DNA of 64,000 nucleotides, from assembly GCF_003601985.1 (NCBI RefSeq), contig NZ_QZXA01000004.1, positions 62,001 to 126,000 on the forward strand, read 5' to 3'. The DNA comes from Mesorhizobium jarvisii (lineage in GTDB: Bacteria > Pseudomonadota > Alphaproteobacteria > Rhizobiales > Rhizobiaceae). Position 1 is the first letter of the stretch, and every line of letters begins with the position of its first letter. Shown here one piece after another: positions 46,230 through 55,540 of the stretch. A program made the translations under genes and the position numbers. Below the pieces are notes generated by a model that had not been told where the DNA came from, did not search any database, and saw only the letters and a list, made by a program, of their open reading frames with translations.

Positions 46230-46904
46230 TCAGATCTTGTGAACCGCATCGAGGTTTGATGGCAGAGAACCCATGATCTTCTTTATGGATTTGATCATGT
46301 GCGGTTGATCCGTATAGCCAAGATCGAAGGCCACGGCCGCGGCACTATCGCCGGCTTTCAAGCGCCGAACCGCTTCCTGTGCGCGGCGGATCAACTGGAA
46401 ATCCTTCTGCGTGATGCCGGTGGTGTTCTTGAAATGCTGCTGCACCGAGCGTTTGGAGGCAGCCTTGGGCTTCTCGGTAAAGGCCCTGGCCACGACGTCG
46501 TCGGACGCAAGCAGCCCCGCCGCTATCATCTCGTCGACAAGAGCTTCGGCGTTCAGGAAAGTCGGCAACGGCAGTTCCACGCCATCCAATAGAAATTGGT
46601 CTTGTGTTACATCCAGAAATCGGACCGCGGCGCCGGTTCGCACCTCCTTGTCACGCGCAAGATAGACATGGGCGGCAAATGAGATGACGACCGAGTGCTC
46701 ACCCTCGACATATGGCACGTCGACGGGCTCGGTTGCCTGGCCGCTCAAGAACACCACGGAAAGCCCGTCCGGCGCGACGCTGCGGAGCAGATCCCACGAA
46801 CCGTCAGGTGTGGCTTTGTAAATCCCGTTGCTCAAACACACAGTTTGCCAGACTGTGTCGATCCAGGGATGGGGAGATGGCCGGCTCGTATGCTTTTGGA
46901 CCAT
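46230..46904 (-). CDS. AraC family transcriptional regulator
   Basis: The 224-residue protein has an N-terminal sensor-like region (1-145) without a motif I can name, and a C-terminal AraC HTH whose second helix-turn-helix is AAAVAFDLGYTDQPHMIKSI; the first is the KRSVQQHFKNTTGITQKDF segment. The ATG at 46904 is preferred over a TTG at 46925; GGAG lies 11 nt upstream. It faces the epoxide hydrolase across a 39-nt gap and may regulate it, but no operator was found. Confidence 0.82.
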   Translation of the reverse strand: MVQKHTSRPSPHPWIDTVWQTVCLSNGIYKATPDGSWDLLRSVAPDGLSVVFLSGQATEPVDVPYVEGEHSVVISFAAHVYLARDKEVRTGAAVRFLDVTQDQFLLDGVELPLPTFLNAEALVDEMIAAGLLASDDVVARAFTEKPKAASKRSVQQHFKNTTGITQKDFQLIRRAQEAVRRLKAGDSAAAVAFDLGYTDQPHMIKSIKKIMGSLPSNLDAVHKI

Positions 46905-47069
46905 GATCGGCAATTGCTCCGGCAAAACCGCGACGTCGATTCATGAATGGAGATTTTACAGTCGAACCCTTGCGCGACGGCGTCCAGCCCTTGCGATTGA
47001 TTTTGCGCAAGACGCACCCACGCCGACCTGGGAGTGGCGATCAGCCAGGGCCGGCATTGTCGTGGCCGG

Positions 47070-47612
47070 TTAATTCCGGGATCCGGTGGCGATGTTGGCG
47101 GCAACCGTTTCCATCCATGTCCAGAGATAGGCGGCGAGGCCACGATCGACATGGATGCGCAGGCTGCGCTGACGGCGGTACACGATGGCGCCGATGCCGG
47201 CGAAGGAAAGCGTTGCACTGGCGCTTGGCGGCCCAGCGGGGTCGAGCGTCGTCCCGCGTGCGATGAAGGCATCAAGCGCCGGGCCTTCGACCTCGAACAC
47301 CTGCAATCCGGCGCTGATCTCCGTCACAGCGAACCCCTCGCTGAACCACCCGGTGGCCATGCCGAAGGGCGTGGTGGAAACGGCGAGCAAGAGGTCGCGT
47401 GCCAGGCGGACCGAATAGCGCATGCCTTCCGCCAGGCCGAATGCCCCGACGGCTGGTCCATCGAAGCCGGAAGCCTCGGCCCATGCCGCAAGGTCGCCAC
47501 TGACCAGGCGTTGGTGCAGCCCGGCAACGGCGCCTATTTTGAGCCCCGGCACTTCAATGGTGGCGTTCCGCCAGTCCGGTGGGACGGACCATTTTTCCGC
47601 GAGATCACGCAT
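47070..47612 (-). CDS. soxG: Sarcosine oxidase subunit gamma
   Basis: The 180-residue protein resembles the small gamma subunit of heterotetrameric sarcosine oxidase, a GcvT-related fold: VSGDLAAWAEASGF, YSVRLARDLLLAVS and the C-terminal RQRSLRIHVDRGLAAYLWTW. It lies at the end of dmg-soxBDAG and overlaps soxA by 8 nt. The gamma subunit contacts beta and alpha and has no cofactor of its own. Confidence 0.9.
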   Translation of the reverse strand: MRDLAEKWSVPPDWRNATIEVPGLKIGAVAGLHQRLVSGDLAAWAEASGFDGPAVGAFGLAEGMRYSVRLARDLLLAVSTTPFGMATGWFSEGFAVTEISAGLQVFEVEGPALDAFIARGTTLDPAGPPSASATLSFAGIGAIVYRRQRSLRIHVDRGLAAYLWTWMETVAANIATGSRN

Positions 47613-50490
47613 GGAGCCGGTCTCCTGCCGGGTCGAAGGCGCAAGGCGCGGCGATCGTCGCCGTCCTGACCTTGCCGAGATGCTGGACTTCGATCGTCTC
47701 GCCGTGGCGCGCCGCGCCGCGCTCGATCAGAGCGAGCGCGATGGGCCGGCCAAGCGTCGGGCTCCGGTAGCTCGAGGTGACGAAGCCCTGGCTGTGCAGC
47801 CTGCCGCTCTCCCGCTTGATGCCATGCGCGCCGGTTGGCAGCGGCGCTTCACCGGACGGCACCGTCAGGCCGACAAGCTGCAGGCGATCGCCGCGCGAGG
47901 CCTCCTCGGTAAACAGCGAGCGGCGACCGACATATTCGGTCTGGCGTTTGGTGCGTGGGCCTTCGCTGCCGAGGTCGTGTGGCAGCGTGGTGCCGTCCGT
48001 ATCTTTTCCAATGACGATGAAGCCTTTTTCGGCACGCAGGATCATCAGCGCTTCGAGACCGATGACGACGGCATCGAATGCCTGCCCGGCTTGCCGCAGA
48101 TGCGCCCATAGCGGCTCGGCGCGATCCGCAGGGATCGAGATCTCGTAGCTCCTGTCGCCGGTGAAGCTGACCCGCGCGATGCGCACCGCGTCGCCGCCAT
48201 AGCTGCCGTGACCGATCGCCATATGCGGCAGATCGGCATCGTCGAGCGAGCGGCCAAGATCGATTGTTTCGAGCAGCTTGCGGGCATTCGGTCCTGAGAC
48301 GGTAAGTGTCGCCATGTCCGATGTGGCGTTGTGGATATAGACGGCGTCACGGCCAAAGCGGTCCTGGCGCCATTCCTCCAGCCGGGCATGCACGGCAGCG
48401 ACATGCGAGGACGAGCACGACACGACGAAGCGATGCTCGTCCAGCCGCACCAGCACGCCGTCGTCGAAGACCACGCCATTCTCCGACAGCATGAAGCCAT
48501 AGCGGCAGCGGCCCGGCTTCAGCGTCGACATGGTGTTGTAGTACAGGAAATCGACGAATGCGGCCGCCTTCGGTCCGATCACCTCGATCTTGCCGAGCGT
48601 CGAACCGTCGAACAGCGCGACCGACCGGCGCGCGCGCAACGCCTCGTCCTGGATGGCGCGATCCGTATCGGCGCCACGGCCGCCATAATGGGCAGGCCGC
48701 AGCCAGCCGCCATATTCCTGGAAGATGGCGCCGCTTTCGCGATGCACGCTCTCCAGCGGCAGCCGGCGCACCGGCGCCATCAACTCGCCAACGCGCGCGC
48801 CGGCAAAGCTCGCCAGCGGCACCGGCGTGAAGGGCGGACGGTAGGTGGTGGTGCCGACCTCCGGCACGGTGCGGCCGGTAATCCCGGCCATCAGCGCCAG
48901 GCCGGGCAGGTTGGAGGTCTTGCCCTGGTCCGTCGCCATGCCAAGCGTCGTGTAACGCTTCAGATGCTCGACCGAGACGAAGTTTTCGCGTGCCGCCAGT
49001 TCGACGTCCTTCACCGTCACGTCGTTCTGATAGTCGATCCAGATGCGCCCTTTCGAGCCGGGCACCGGCCACGCTGCAACGATGCCGCCAGTCGCCTCCG
49101 GTCCGGTGCTGCGCGGTAGGGCGGCCGTCGTCGGACCAAGCGGCGCAACAGCTGTCCGCGCGTCGGCAAACACTTCCGACAACGAGACGGAACCGGCTGC
49201 CGCACCGGCGACGGAAATGCCGTCAACGGGATCGCCCGGCAGGAAGGCGGCGCGGGCCCCGCTCCAGGCGAGCTTGCCCTTGGCCTGGCCAAACAGATGG
49301 ATTGTCGGCGTCCAGCCGCCCGAGACCAGCACGCAGTCGGCGTCGAGCCTGGTGCCGTCATCCAGCGTTACGCCCTCGACGCGCAGTCTGCCCATGGCGG
49401 CTGCAAGCGCCCGCCCTTTGACCAGCCGCACCTTGGCCGGGGTTTCGGGGATGCCGTCACGCCTGATGTCGACAAGCGTGACGTCGGCGCCAGCCTCGGC
49501 CAACGCTGCCGCCACCTCATAAGCACTGTCATTGTTGGTCGCGACGACAACGCGCCGGCCGACGAGAACCGCGTGGCGTCTGAGATAGGCGAGTGCCGCA
49601 TCCGCCGACAGGACGCCCGGCAGGTCGTTGTTGGCGAAGGGCAGTGGCCGCTCGATGGCGCCGGTCGCCAGCACGATATGACGCGGCCGGACCCGCCACA
49701 GCGTGTCGCGCCGGCCATCGAAATGACGCTGGTTCAGCCCGACCAGATCGTGGTCGTAGATGCCGAAGGCGGTGGTCGATGGCAGGATCAGGTGACCGCC
49801 GGCGGTAAGTACCGCAACTGTCTCCTCGATCCACATGGCCACGGGCTTGCCGTCGATCTCGCCGGCGCGATGGCCGAGCGATCCGCCCGGTTCACGCTGG
49901 TCGTCGACCAGCGTAACGGAGAGGCCCGCGCCGGCGGCCATCCTGGCTGTCGCCAGTCCGGCCGGTCCAGCGCCGACCACCAGCACGTCGCAATGATGGT
50001 TGACCTGGTCCGCCGTGCCCGGTGAGGTCCAGTCGGTGTCGACCTTGCCCAGTCCGGCCATGGCGCGGATGCGCGGCTCGAACATGTGCCAGTCCGGCCA
50101 CATGAAGGTCTTGTAGTAGAACGCCGCCGGGATGAAGCGCGCAAAACGGTCGAGGAAGGCGTTGCGGTCGCTCAATGCATTCGGCATGGCGTTGACGCTT
50201 TTCGCCACCAGCCCGTCGCGTGCCGGCTCGGTCGTGGCCCGCGTGTTCGGCGACGCCTGTGGGCCGCCAATATCGACCAGCGCGTTCGGCTCCTCGACGC
50301 CGGCGCCCCAGATGCCGCGCGGCCGGTGGTATTTGAAGCTACGGCCGACGACCGCGATATCATTGGCGAGCAGTGCCGAAGCAATGGTGTCGCCGGCAAA
50401 ACCGTCCACGCTTGCGCCGTCGAAGCTGAAGCGGATCGGCCGCGAGCGGTCGATGGCGCTGCCGCCGGTGGCGAGACGCGCGGCGCTCAC
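47605..50490 (-). CDS. soxA: Sarcosine oxidase subunit alpha
   Basis: The 961-residue alpha subunit has an N-terminal ferredoxin-like/FAD region (RPIRFSFDGASVDGFAGDTI), the NAD-binding motif VVGAGPAGLATARMAAGAG near 170, and a C-terminal GcvT half (about 580-961) that binds tetrahydrofolate and produces methylene-THF from the demethylated carbon. The GTG start overlaps the soxD stop (GTGA). Length is slightly short of the usual 990 but complete. The complex converts sarcosine to glycine. Confidence 0.95.
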   Translation of the reverse strand: MSAARLATGGSAIDRSRPIRFSFDGASVDGFAGDTIASALLANDIAVVGRSFKYHRPRGIWGAGVEEPNALVDIGGPQASPNTRATTEPARDGLVAKSVNAMPNALSDRNAFLDRFARFIPAAFYYKTFMWPDWHMFEPRIRAMAGLGKVDTDWTSPGTADQVNHHCDVLVVGAGPAGLATARMAAGAGLSVTLVDDQREPGGSLGHRAGEIDGKPVAMWIEETVAVLTAGGHLILPSTTAFGIYDHDLVGLNQRHFDGRRDTLWRVRPRHIVLATGAIERPLPFANNDLPGVLSADAALAYLRRHAVLVGRRVVVATNNDSAYEVAAALAEAGADVTLVDIRRDGIPETPAKVRLVKGRALAAAMGRLRVEGVTLDDGTRLDADCVLVSGGWTPTIHLFGQAKGKLAWSGARAAFLPGDPVDGISVAGAAAGSVSLSEVFADARTAVAPLGPTTAALPRSTGPEATGGIVAAWPVPGSKGRIWIDYQNDVTVKDVELAARENFVSVEHLKRYTTLGMATDQGKTSNLPGLALMAGITGRTVPEVGTTTYRPPFTPVPLASFAGARVGELMAPVRRLPLESVHRESGAIFQEYGGWLRPAHYGGRGADTDRAIQDEALRARRSVALFDGSTLGKIEVIGPKAAAFVDFLYYNTMSTLKPGRCRYGFMLSENGVVFDDGVLVRLDEHRFVVSCSSSHVAAVHARLEEWRQDRFGRDAVYIHNATSDMATLTVSGPNARKLLETIDLGRSLDDADLPHMAIGHGSYGGDAVRIARVSFTGDRSYEISIPADRAEPLWAHLRQAGQAFDAVVIGLEALMILRAEKGFIVIGKDTDGTTLPHDLGSEGPRTKRQTEYVGRRSLFTEEASRGDRLQLVGLTVPSGEAPLPTGAHGIKRESGRLHSQGFVTSSYRSPTLGRPIALALIERGAARHGETIEVQHLGKVRTATIAAPCAFDPAGDRLHA

Positions 50491-50753
50491 GCCGCGTGCT
50501 CCCCGCCAAGCGCGGTCGACGACAGCACCTTGTGCGTGACGGTGTCACGCTCCATGACGAAGAACTCGCCGCAGCTCATGTGAACCCAGATTTCGCGCGC
50601 CGTGCCCTTCGGGTTGCTGCGCAGATAGAGATAGTTGGTCCAGCTTTCGATCGGCACCTCGGCGCCGTCAGGCCTGGCATTGCCGGCATCGCCGCCATAG
50701 TGGAATTCGGTCTCGTCGCGCGGGCCGCAGAACGGGCAAGGGAAAAGCTGCAT
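50487..50753 (-). CDS. soxD: Sarcosine oxidase subunit delta
   Basis: The 88-residue zinc-binding subunit keeps all expected ligands: Cys6 and Cys9 in CPFCG, His58 and Cys61 in HMSCGE. SoxD is required for assembly of the tetramer. It overlaps soxA by 4 nt and follows soxB by 18 nt. Confidence 0.95.
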   Translation of the reverse strand: MQLFPCPFCGPRDETEFHYGGDAGNARPDGAEVPIESWTNYLYLRSNPKGTAREIWVHMSCGEFFVMERDTVTHKVLSSTALGGEHAA

Positions 50754-50771
50754 GACTGCCTCGGATTTGTC

Positions 50772-52025
50772 TCAGTGCGCGATGCCGGAGCCGGCCGCTT
50801 CATCGATCAGCCGTCCGCTGGCGAAGCGATCGAGATCAAAGGGGCGGCTGATGTCGTTGTGCTTGCCGGTCGCCAGCAGGTTCGCCAGCAGCGTGCCGCC
50901 GGAGGGAATGGCCTTGAAGCCGCCCGTGCCCCAGCCGCAATTGAGGAAGAGGTTGGGCAGCGGCGAGGGACCGATGATCGGCGAGGAGTCCGGCACGACA
51001 TCGACGATGCCGGCCCATTGCCGCATCAGCTTCAACTGGCCGAAGATCGGGAACATTTCCAGCAGCCCGGCGATCACGGTTTCCAGCTTCGGCAGATTGC
51101 CGCGCTGCGCATAGGAGGGGACGCGGTCGAGCCCGCCGCCGATGACGATCTCGCCCTTGTCCGACTGGCTGACATAGACGCCGCAGCCGGGCGACAGCAC
51201 CACCGTGTCGAGGATCGGCTTCACCGGCTCGGAGACGCAGGCCTGCAGCGCATAGGAATTGATCGGCAGCCTGAAGCCGGCCTTGGTCGCCAGCACCGAG
51301 GAATGGCCGGCCACCGCCATGCCGATGCGCTCGGCGCGGATCGCGCCGCGCGTCGTCTGGACGCCGCGGCATCGGCCGCCTTCGACGATGAAATCGGTGA
51401 TCTCGCAATTCTGGATGATGTCGACGCCGAGCCGGCTCGCCGCCCGCGCATAGCCCCAGGCGACCGCGTCGTGGCGCGCGGTGCCGGCCCTGCCTTGCCA
51501 GATACCGCCGAACACGGGGAAACGCGCATCCGGGGAGAAATTGTAGATCGGCGCCACGCGCCGCACATCTTCTGATGAAAACAGCTCCGCATCGATGCCG
51601 TTGAGCTGCATGGCGTTGACGGTGCGTGCGCCGATCTCCATCTCGGCCGTCGAGTGGCAGAGATTGACCATGCCGCGCTGCGACAGCATGACGTTGTAGT
51701 TCAAATCCTTCGACAGGCCTTCATAGAGCCGGTGCGCCAGCCCGTAGAGTTCGACGCTTTCGGGATAATAGTAGTTGGAGCGCACCACGGTGGTGTTGCG
51801 GCCGGTATTGCCGCCGCCGATCCAGCCCTTTTCCAGCACTGCGACCCGGGTGATGCCGTGATTCTTGGCCAGGTAGTAGGCTGTCGCCAGCCCGTGGCCG
51901 CCGCCGCCGATGATGATCGCGTCATAGGTCGGCTTCGGCTCGGGCGAGCGCCAGGCCTGCTTCCAGCCGGTCTGGCCGGCAAGGCCCTCCTTGAACAGCG
52001 ACAAAGCGGAATAGCGTCTGGTCAT
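50772..52025 (-). CDS. soxB: Sarcosine oxidase subunit beta
   Basis: The 417-residue flavoprotein starts TRRYSALSLFKEGLAGQTGW and has the FAD motif IIIGGGGHGLATAYYLAK, GWIGGGNTGRNTTVVRSNYY and the C-terminal NCGWGTGGFKAIPSGG. It carries FAD and covalent FMN in studied enzymes. The ATG at 52025 has GGAAG upstream and gives the standard length; the longer frame to 52121 is rejected. It lies 37 nt after the dimethylglycine enzyme gene. Confidence 0.95.
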   Translation of the reverse strand: MTRRYSALSLFKEGLAGQTGWKQAWRSPEPKPTYDAIIIGGGGHGLATAYYLAKNHGITRVAVLEKGWIGGGNTGRNTTVVRSNYYYPESVELYGLAHRLYEGLSKDLNYNVMLSQRGMVNLCHSTAEMEIGARTVNAMQLNGIDAELFSSEDVRRVAPIYNFSPDARFPVFGGIWQGRAGTARHDAVAWGYARAASRLGVDIIQNCEITDFIVEGGRCRGVQTTRGAIRAERIGMAVAGHSSVLATKAGFRLPINSYALQACVSEPVKPILDTVVLSPGCGVYVSQSDKGEIVIGGGLDRVPSYAQRGNLPKLETVIAGLLEMFPIFGQLKLMRQWAGIVDVVPDSSPIIGPSPLPNLFLNCGWGTGGFKAIPSGGTLLANLLATGKHNDISRPFDLDRFASGRLIDEAAGSGIAH

Positions 52026-52062
52026 GGCATGTCTTCCGCAGGGATGGCAGCGGTTCGTCCGG

Positions 52063-54474
52063 TCATGCCCGCATCGCTTTGCCCTGTGGATCGTAGGGCG
52101 ACGAAGCGATGACGCGCGCACCTGTTTCGACGCCGACGATATGGGTTGTCAACTCCGTATCGATACCGGCCGCATCGTGATCGACAAGCGCCATGGCAAG
52201 GCTCTTGCCGACCGTATGGCCATAGCCGCCCGATGTAACGAAACCGGCAAGCTTGCCTCTGCTCCAGACCGGTTCGTAGCCGCTGGCGTCGGCATCCGCA
52301 GCGTCGATTTCGAGCGTCACCAGCGTGCGCCTGGATCCGGTCTTCCGCTCTTTCAGCGCTGCTTCACGGCCGATGAAGTCACCCTTGTCGAAGGCGATCC
52401 AGCGGTCCATGCCGGTTTCATCAGGCGTATAATCCTGGGTGAACTCGCGCGACCAGATGCCAAAACTCTTTTCGAGCCGCAGCGAGTTGACGGCGCCGAA
52501 GCCGTATTCCGTGACGCCAAGGTCGCTGCCTGCCGCCAGCAGCGCGCGGCGCAGCCCGGCGTGCTCGTTGGCCTGGCAATGGATCTCGTAGCCGAGCTCG
52601 CCGATGACCGAGAGCCGCCCGACCTTGGCCCGCACCAGGCCGACATCGAGCGTCTTGCAGGCGAGGAAGCCGAAGGCTTCATGCGAGACATCCTGGTGCG
52701 TCAGCCGCTCGAGCAGACGCCGCGCATTGGGGCCGGCCAATGAGAAGCCGACGACCGCGTCCGAAATGTCGCGCACGGTGACGCCGTCAGCGAGATGCTG
52801 TTCGAACCAGCGCATGTGCCATTGGCGAAGATAATAGGACCCCATGATCCACCAGGAGCCGTCGCCCCAGTTGAAGGCCGTGAGATCGCCCTTGAGCTTG
52901 CCGTTTTCGCCCAGCATCGGCGCGAGCTTCGCGCGGCCGGGCTTGGGCAGCGCGCAGGCAAGCAGCCGGTCGAGCCACGCCTCCGCATGCGGTCCGGAGA
53001 CCTCGTAGCGCGAGAAGGCGGTGATATCGAGCAGGCCGACGCCTTCGCGCACCTTGCGGCATTCCTGGCCGACGATGTCGAAAGCGTTGGAGCGCCTCAG
53101 CGTCGGTGCCTCGACGAAGCCTTGCGGGGCAAAATACAGCGGCACTTCCATGCCCCAGGAATTGCCCCAGCGCGCACCCGCGGCGTCCATGGCGTCATGC
53201 GCACCCGCCGTCTTCAACGGCCGTCCCGCCGGCAATTGCTCGTTGGGATAGCTCATGACGAAGCGGCGTGAATAGAACTGCCCGGTCGTCTGCTTGATGT
53301 ATTCGCGGTTGGAGGCGAAATCGCCGTAGCGGGCGATGTCCATGCCGTAGACGTCGGCTTCCGGCTCGCCATGGATCATCCATTCGGCGAGCGACTTGCC
53401 GACGCCGCCGCCTTGCAGGAACCCGGCCATGACGCCGCAGGCCACCCAGTAGTTGGGGACGCCGCGCACCGGGCCGACCAACGGATTGCCGTCCGGCGAG
53501 AAGGTGAAGGCGCCGTTCACCCAGCGCTTGATGCCGGCGGTCTCAAGGCAGGGGTAGCGGCTGAAGCCGAGCGCCAGCTCGTTGGCGATGCGATCGGTGT
53601 CCTCCTGGATCAGCTCGATGCCGTAGTCCCACGGCGCGCCGTCCATGTTCCAGTGCTTGTGCTTGATTTCGTAGATGCCGAGCAGCAGGCCCTTCTGCTC
53701 CTGGCGCATATAGGTGAAGCCTTCGAGGTCGACGATCAGCGGCAATTCCCGGTCGAGCGCCTGGATCTCAGGCAGCGCCTCGGTGACGAAGTAGTGATGC
53801 TCCATCGGCGACACCGGCAGGTCGATGCCGGCCATCCGACCGACCTGCTTGGCCCACAATCCGCCGGCATTGACGACGTGCTCGGCAATGACAGTGCCTT
53901 TCTCGGTGACCACATCCCAGCTGCCGTCGGCGCGGCGGTTCAGCGCCAGCACGCGGTTGTGCTCGATGATCTCGGCGCCGCGCTTCCTTGCCGCCTTGGC
54001 ATAGGCATGGACGACGCCCGAGGGGTCGATATGGCCCTCGCGCGCCGCGTAAAGGCCGCCCAGCATGCCGTCGGTGTTGAGGATCGGGCAGCGCTGCCTG
54101 ATCTCGTCGACGCCGACCAGATGGACATCGTCAATGCCCATGGTCTGGAAGATGCGGTAGGAGGCCTTCAGCCATTCCCAACGTTCCGGCGCCGACGCGA
54201 CCGAGATGCCGCCGGTCATGTGCATGCCGATGTTCTGGCCCGATTCCGTCTCGACCTCCGACAACAGGTCGATCGTATAGGCCTGCAGCGCGGCGATGTT
54301 GGGGTCGGCGTTCAGCGCGTGGAAGCCGCCGGCCGCGTGCCAGCTGGACCCGGCGGTCAGCACCTCGCGTTCGATCAGCGCGACATCGCTCCAGCCGAAC
54401 TTCGCCAGATGGTAAAGCACCGAAGCCCCAACCACGCCGCCGCCGACTACGATCGCCCTGTATTGGGATTTCAT
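52063..54474 (-). CDS. Dimethylglycine oxidoreductase (FAD/GcvT-type, DMGDH/DMGO-like)
   Basis: The 803-residue enzyme demethylates N,N-dimethylglycine to sarcosine, passing the methyl carbon to folate. The N-terminal FAD domain has VVGGGVVGASVLYHLAKFG and SSWHAAGGFHALNAD, where the His is the likely covalent FAD site. The middle FAO_M domain includes GNSWGMEVPLYFAP, and the C-terminal GcvT part includes AVVGFSLAGPNARRLLERLT and IGELGYEIHCQANEH. The ATG at 54474 has GGAG upstream. It precedes soxBDAG, so betaine-derived carbons flow from dimethylglycine to glycine. Confidence 0.9.
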   Translation of the reverse strand: MKSQYRAIVVGGGVVGASVLYHLAKFGWSDVALIEREVLTAGSSWHAAGGFHALNADPNIAALQAYTIDLLSEVETESGQNIGMHMTGGISVASAPERWEWLKASYRIFQTMGIDDVHLVGVDEIRQRCPILNTDGMLGGLYAAREGHIDPSGVVHAYAKAARKRGAEIIEHNRVLALNRRADGSWDVVTEKGTVIAEHVVNAGGLWAKQVGRMAGIDLPVSPMEHHYFVTEALPEIQALDRELPLIVDLEGFTYMRQEQKGLLLGIYEIKHKHWNMDGAPWDYGIELIQEDTDRIANELALGFSRYPCLETAGIKRWVNGAFTFSPDGNPLVGPVRGVPNYWVACGVMAGFLQGGGVGKSLAEWMIHGEPEADVYGMDIARYGDFASNREYIKQTTGQFYSRRFVMSYPNEQLPAGRPLKTAGAHDAMDAAGARWGNSWGMEVPLYFAPQGFVEAPTLRRSNAFDIVGQECRKVREGVGLLDITAFSRYEVSGPHAEAWLDRLLACALPKPGRAKLAPMLGENGKLKGDLTAFNWGDGSWWIMGSYYLRQWHMRWFEQHLADGVTVRDISDAVVGFSLAGPNARRLLERLTHQDVSHEAFGFLACKTLDVGLVRAKVGRLSVIGELGYEIHCQANEHAGLRRALLAAGSDLGVTEYGFGAVNSLRLEKSFGIWSREFTQDYTPDETGMDRWIAFDKGDFIGREAALKERKTGSRRTLVTLEIDAADADASGYEPVWSRGKLAGFVTSGGYGHTVGKSLAMALVDHDAAGIDTELTTHIVGVETGARVIASSPYDPQGKAMRA

Positions 54475-54517
54475 CTTGCCGCACTCCACCGGTTATGGCG
54501 GCGCAGCCTACCGGCAT

Positions 54518-54533
54518 TGTACACATGTGTCTA
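54518..54533 (-). promoter_or_regulatory. Putative TetR operator upstream of the dimethylglycine-sox operon
   Basis: The + strand reads TGTACACATGTGTCTA, centred on a perfect ACACATGTGT palindrome, 44 bp before the dimethylglycine oxidoreductase start. Its complement matches 13 of 16 bases with a site at 55344-55359 in front of the TetR gene. Confidence 0.65.
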
Positions 54534-54641
54534 GTACGTTGCCAAGTTGGCTCGCAGCAGGCAAGCGTGCTGGCTGGCTATGGGGGTGGCCTACGGACCG
54601 CGTCTAGAAAACTGTCGGGTCAGGGCGGCCGGCGAATGTGT

Positions 54642-55301
54642 CTATCGTTTGCCGGAAAGCGTCTTCTCGACGTAGCGCGCAAAATCCTCGACATCTTCTG
54701 CCGGAGGCTCCTGGCCGGTGAAGCTGCGCAGATAGGAGGCGACGTGCGTGAGACGGGTGCTCATCGGTTCGTTGAGCTCAAGCGAGTAATAGCCGATCTG
54801 CATGAAATAGAGGACGCGAGCGCGCACGAATGCGTCCTCTTCCTCATAGCCGTGACGTTTGAACATGTCGCGTATGGCATTGACGCGTTCCTCGTCGGCC
54901 TCGTCGAGGGCGCGCCTGATGGCGGGTGAACGCCGGGCCCAGGCCCTGATCGCGAAGTCCAGCCGGGGATCGAACAGCCTCTCATCCACCCAGCATTCGA
55001 AAATGCTCATCACGCCGCGGATGACGGTCGCGGAAGGCCGCGAGGCGCGTTCGACGATGAACCTTGTGTTGGTCTGCCGCCAATAGTCCAGCAACTGGTC
55101 GAGCAGATCCTGCCGGCTCTTGAAATACCAGTAGAAGCTGGAGCGCGAGACATCGAGCTGCTGGCCAAGCGTCAGCACGCGGACGCGTTCGACGCCGTCC
55201 GAGATCAGCGTTTCAAGCGCCAGTTTCAGCCAGTCTTCGCGCGTGGCCTTGATGTTGCCGGTGGCGCCGGCGCGCTGGATCGTCGTTTCGAGTGCTGCCA
55301 T
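54642..55301 (-). CDS. TetR family regulator of the betaine-demethylation genes
   Basis: The 219-residue protein has a TetR HTH (about 25-70) with VRVLTLGQQLDVSRSSFYWY and FKSRQDLLDQLLDYW, and a helical ligand domain after it. The ATG at 55301 is used; a GTG at 55319 is the alternative, and neither has a strong ribosome-binding site. It is upstream of and codirectional with the dimethylglycine operon and divergent from the aldehyde dehydrogenase. Matching palindromes before it and before the operon make autoregulation and control of the operon likely. Confidence 0.85.
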   Translation of the reverse strand: MAALETTIQRAGATGNIKATREDWLKLALETLISDGVERVRVLTLGQQLDVSRSSFYWYFKSRQDLLDQLLDYWRQTNTRFIVERASRPSATVIRGVMSIFECWVDERLFDPRLDFAIRAWARRSPAIRRALDEADEERVNAIRDMFKRHGYEEEDAFVRARVLYFMQIGYYSLELNEPMSTRLTHVASYLRSFTGQEPPAEDVEDFARYVEKTLSGKR

Positions 55302-55343
55302 CTCTACGACGCATGACACGCCGCATCAGCCAAATCAAGGCTA

Positions 55344-55359
55344 TGGACATAGGTGTACA
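55344..55359 (-). promoter_or_regulatory. Putative TetR operator upstream of the regulator gene
   Basis: TGGACATAGGTGTACA lies 43 bp upstream of the TetR ATG and 182 bp before the divergent aldehyde dehydrogenase. It matches 13/16 positions of the complement of the site at 54518-54533, at the same distance from its gene. Confidence 0.6.
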
Positions 55360-55540
55360 GGGCAATTCGCCTGGTCGGGAATAACGCTCCGCGGATACCA
55401 GCCGGGCTGGCTGCGACGGCTGGCCCGGGGATTTTTGTCGCGGCTGTTCGACCAGTGCGTGCTTTCCCGCAAGGCATTTGTCTGGCAAATACCAATTCAC
55501 CAGATGCCGCAGCGCGGCCAACCAGCAGGAAAGACCAGAT

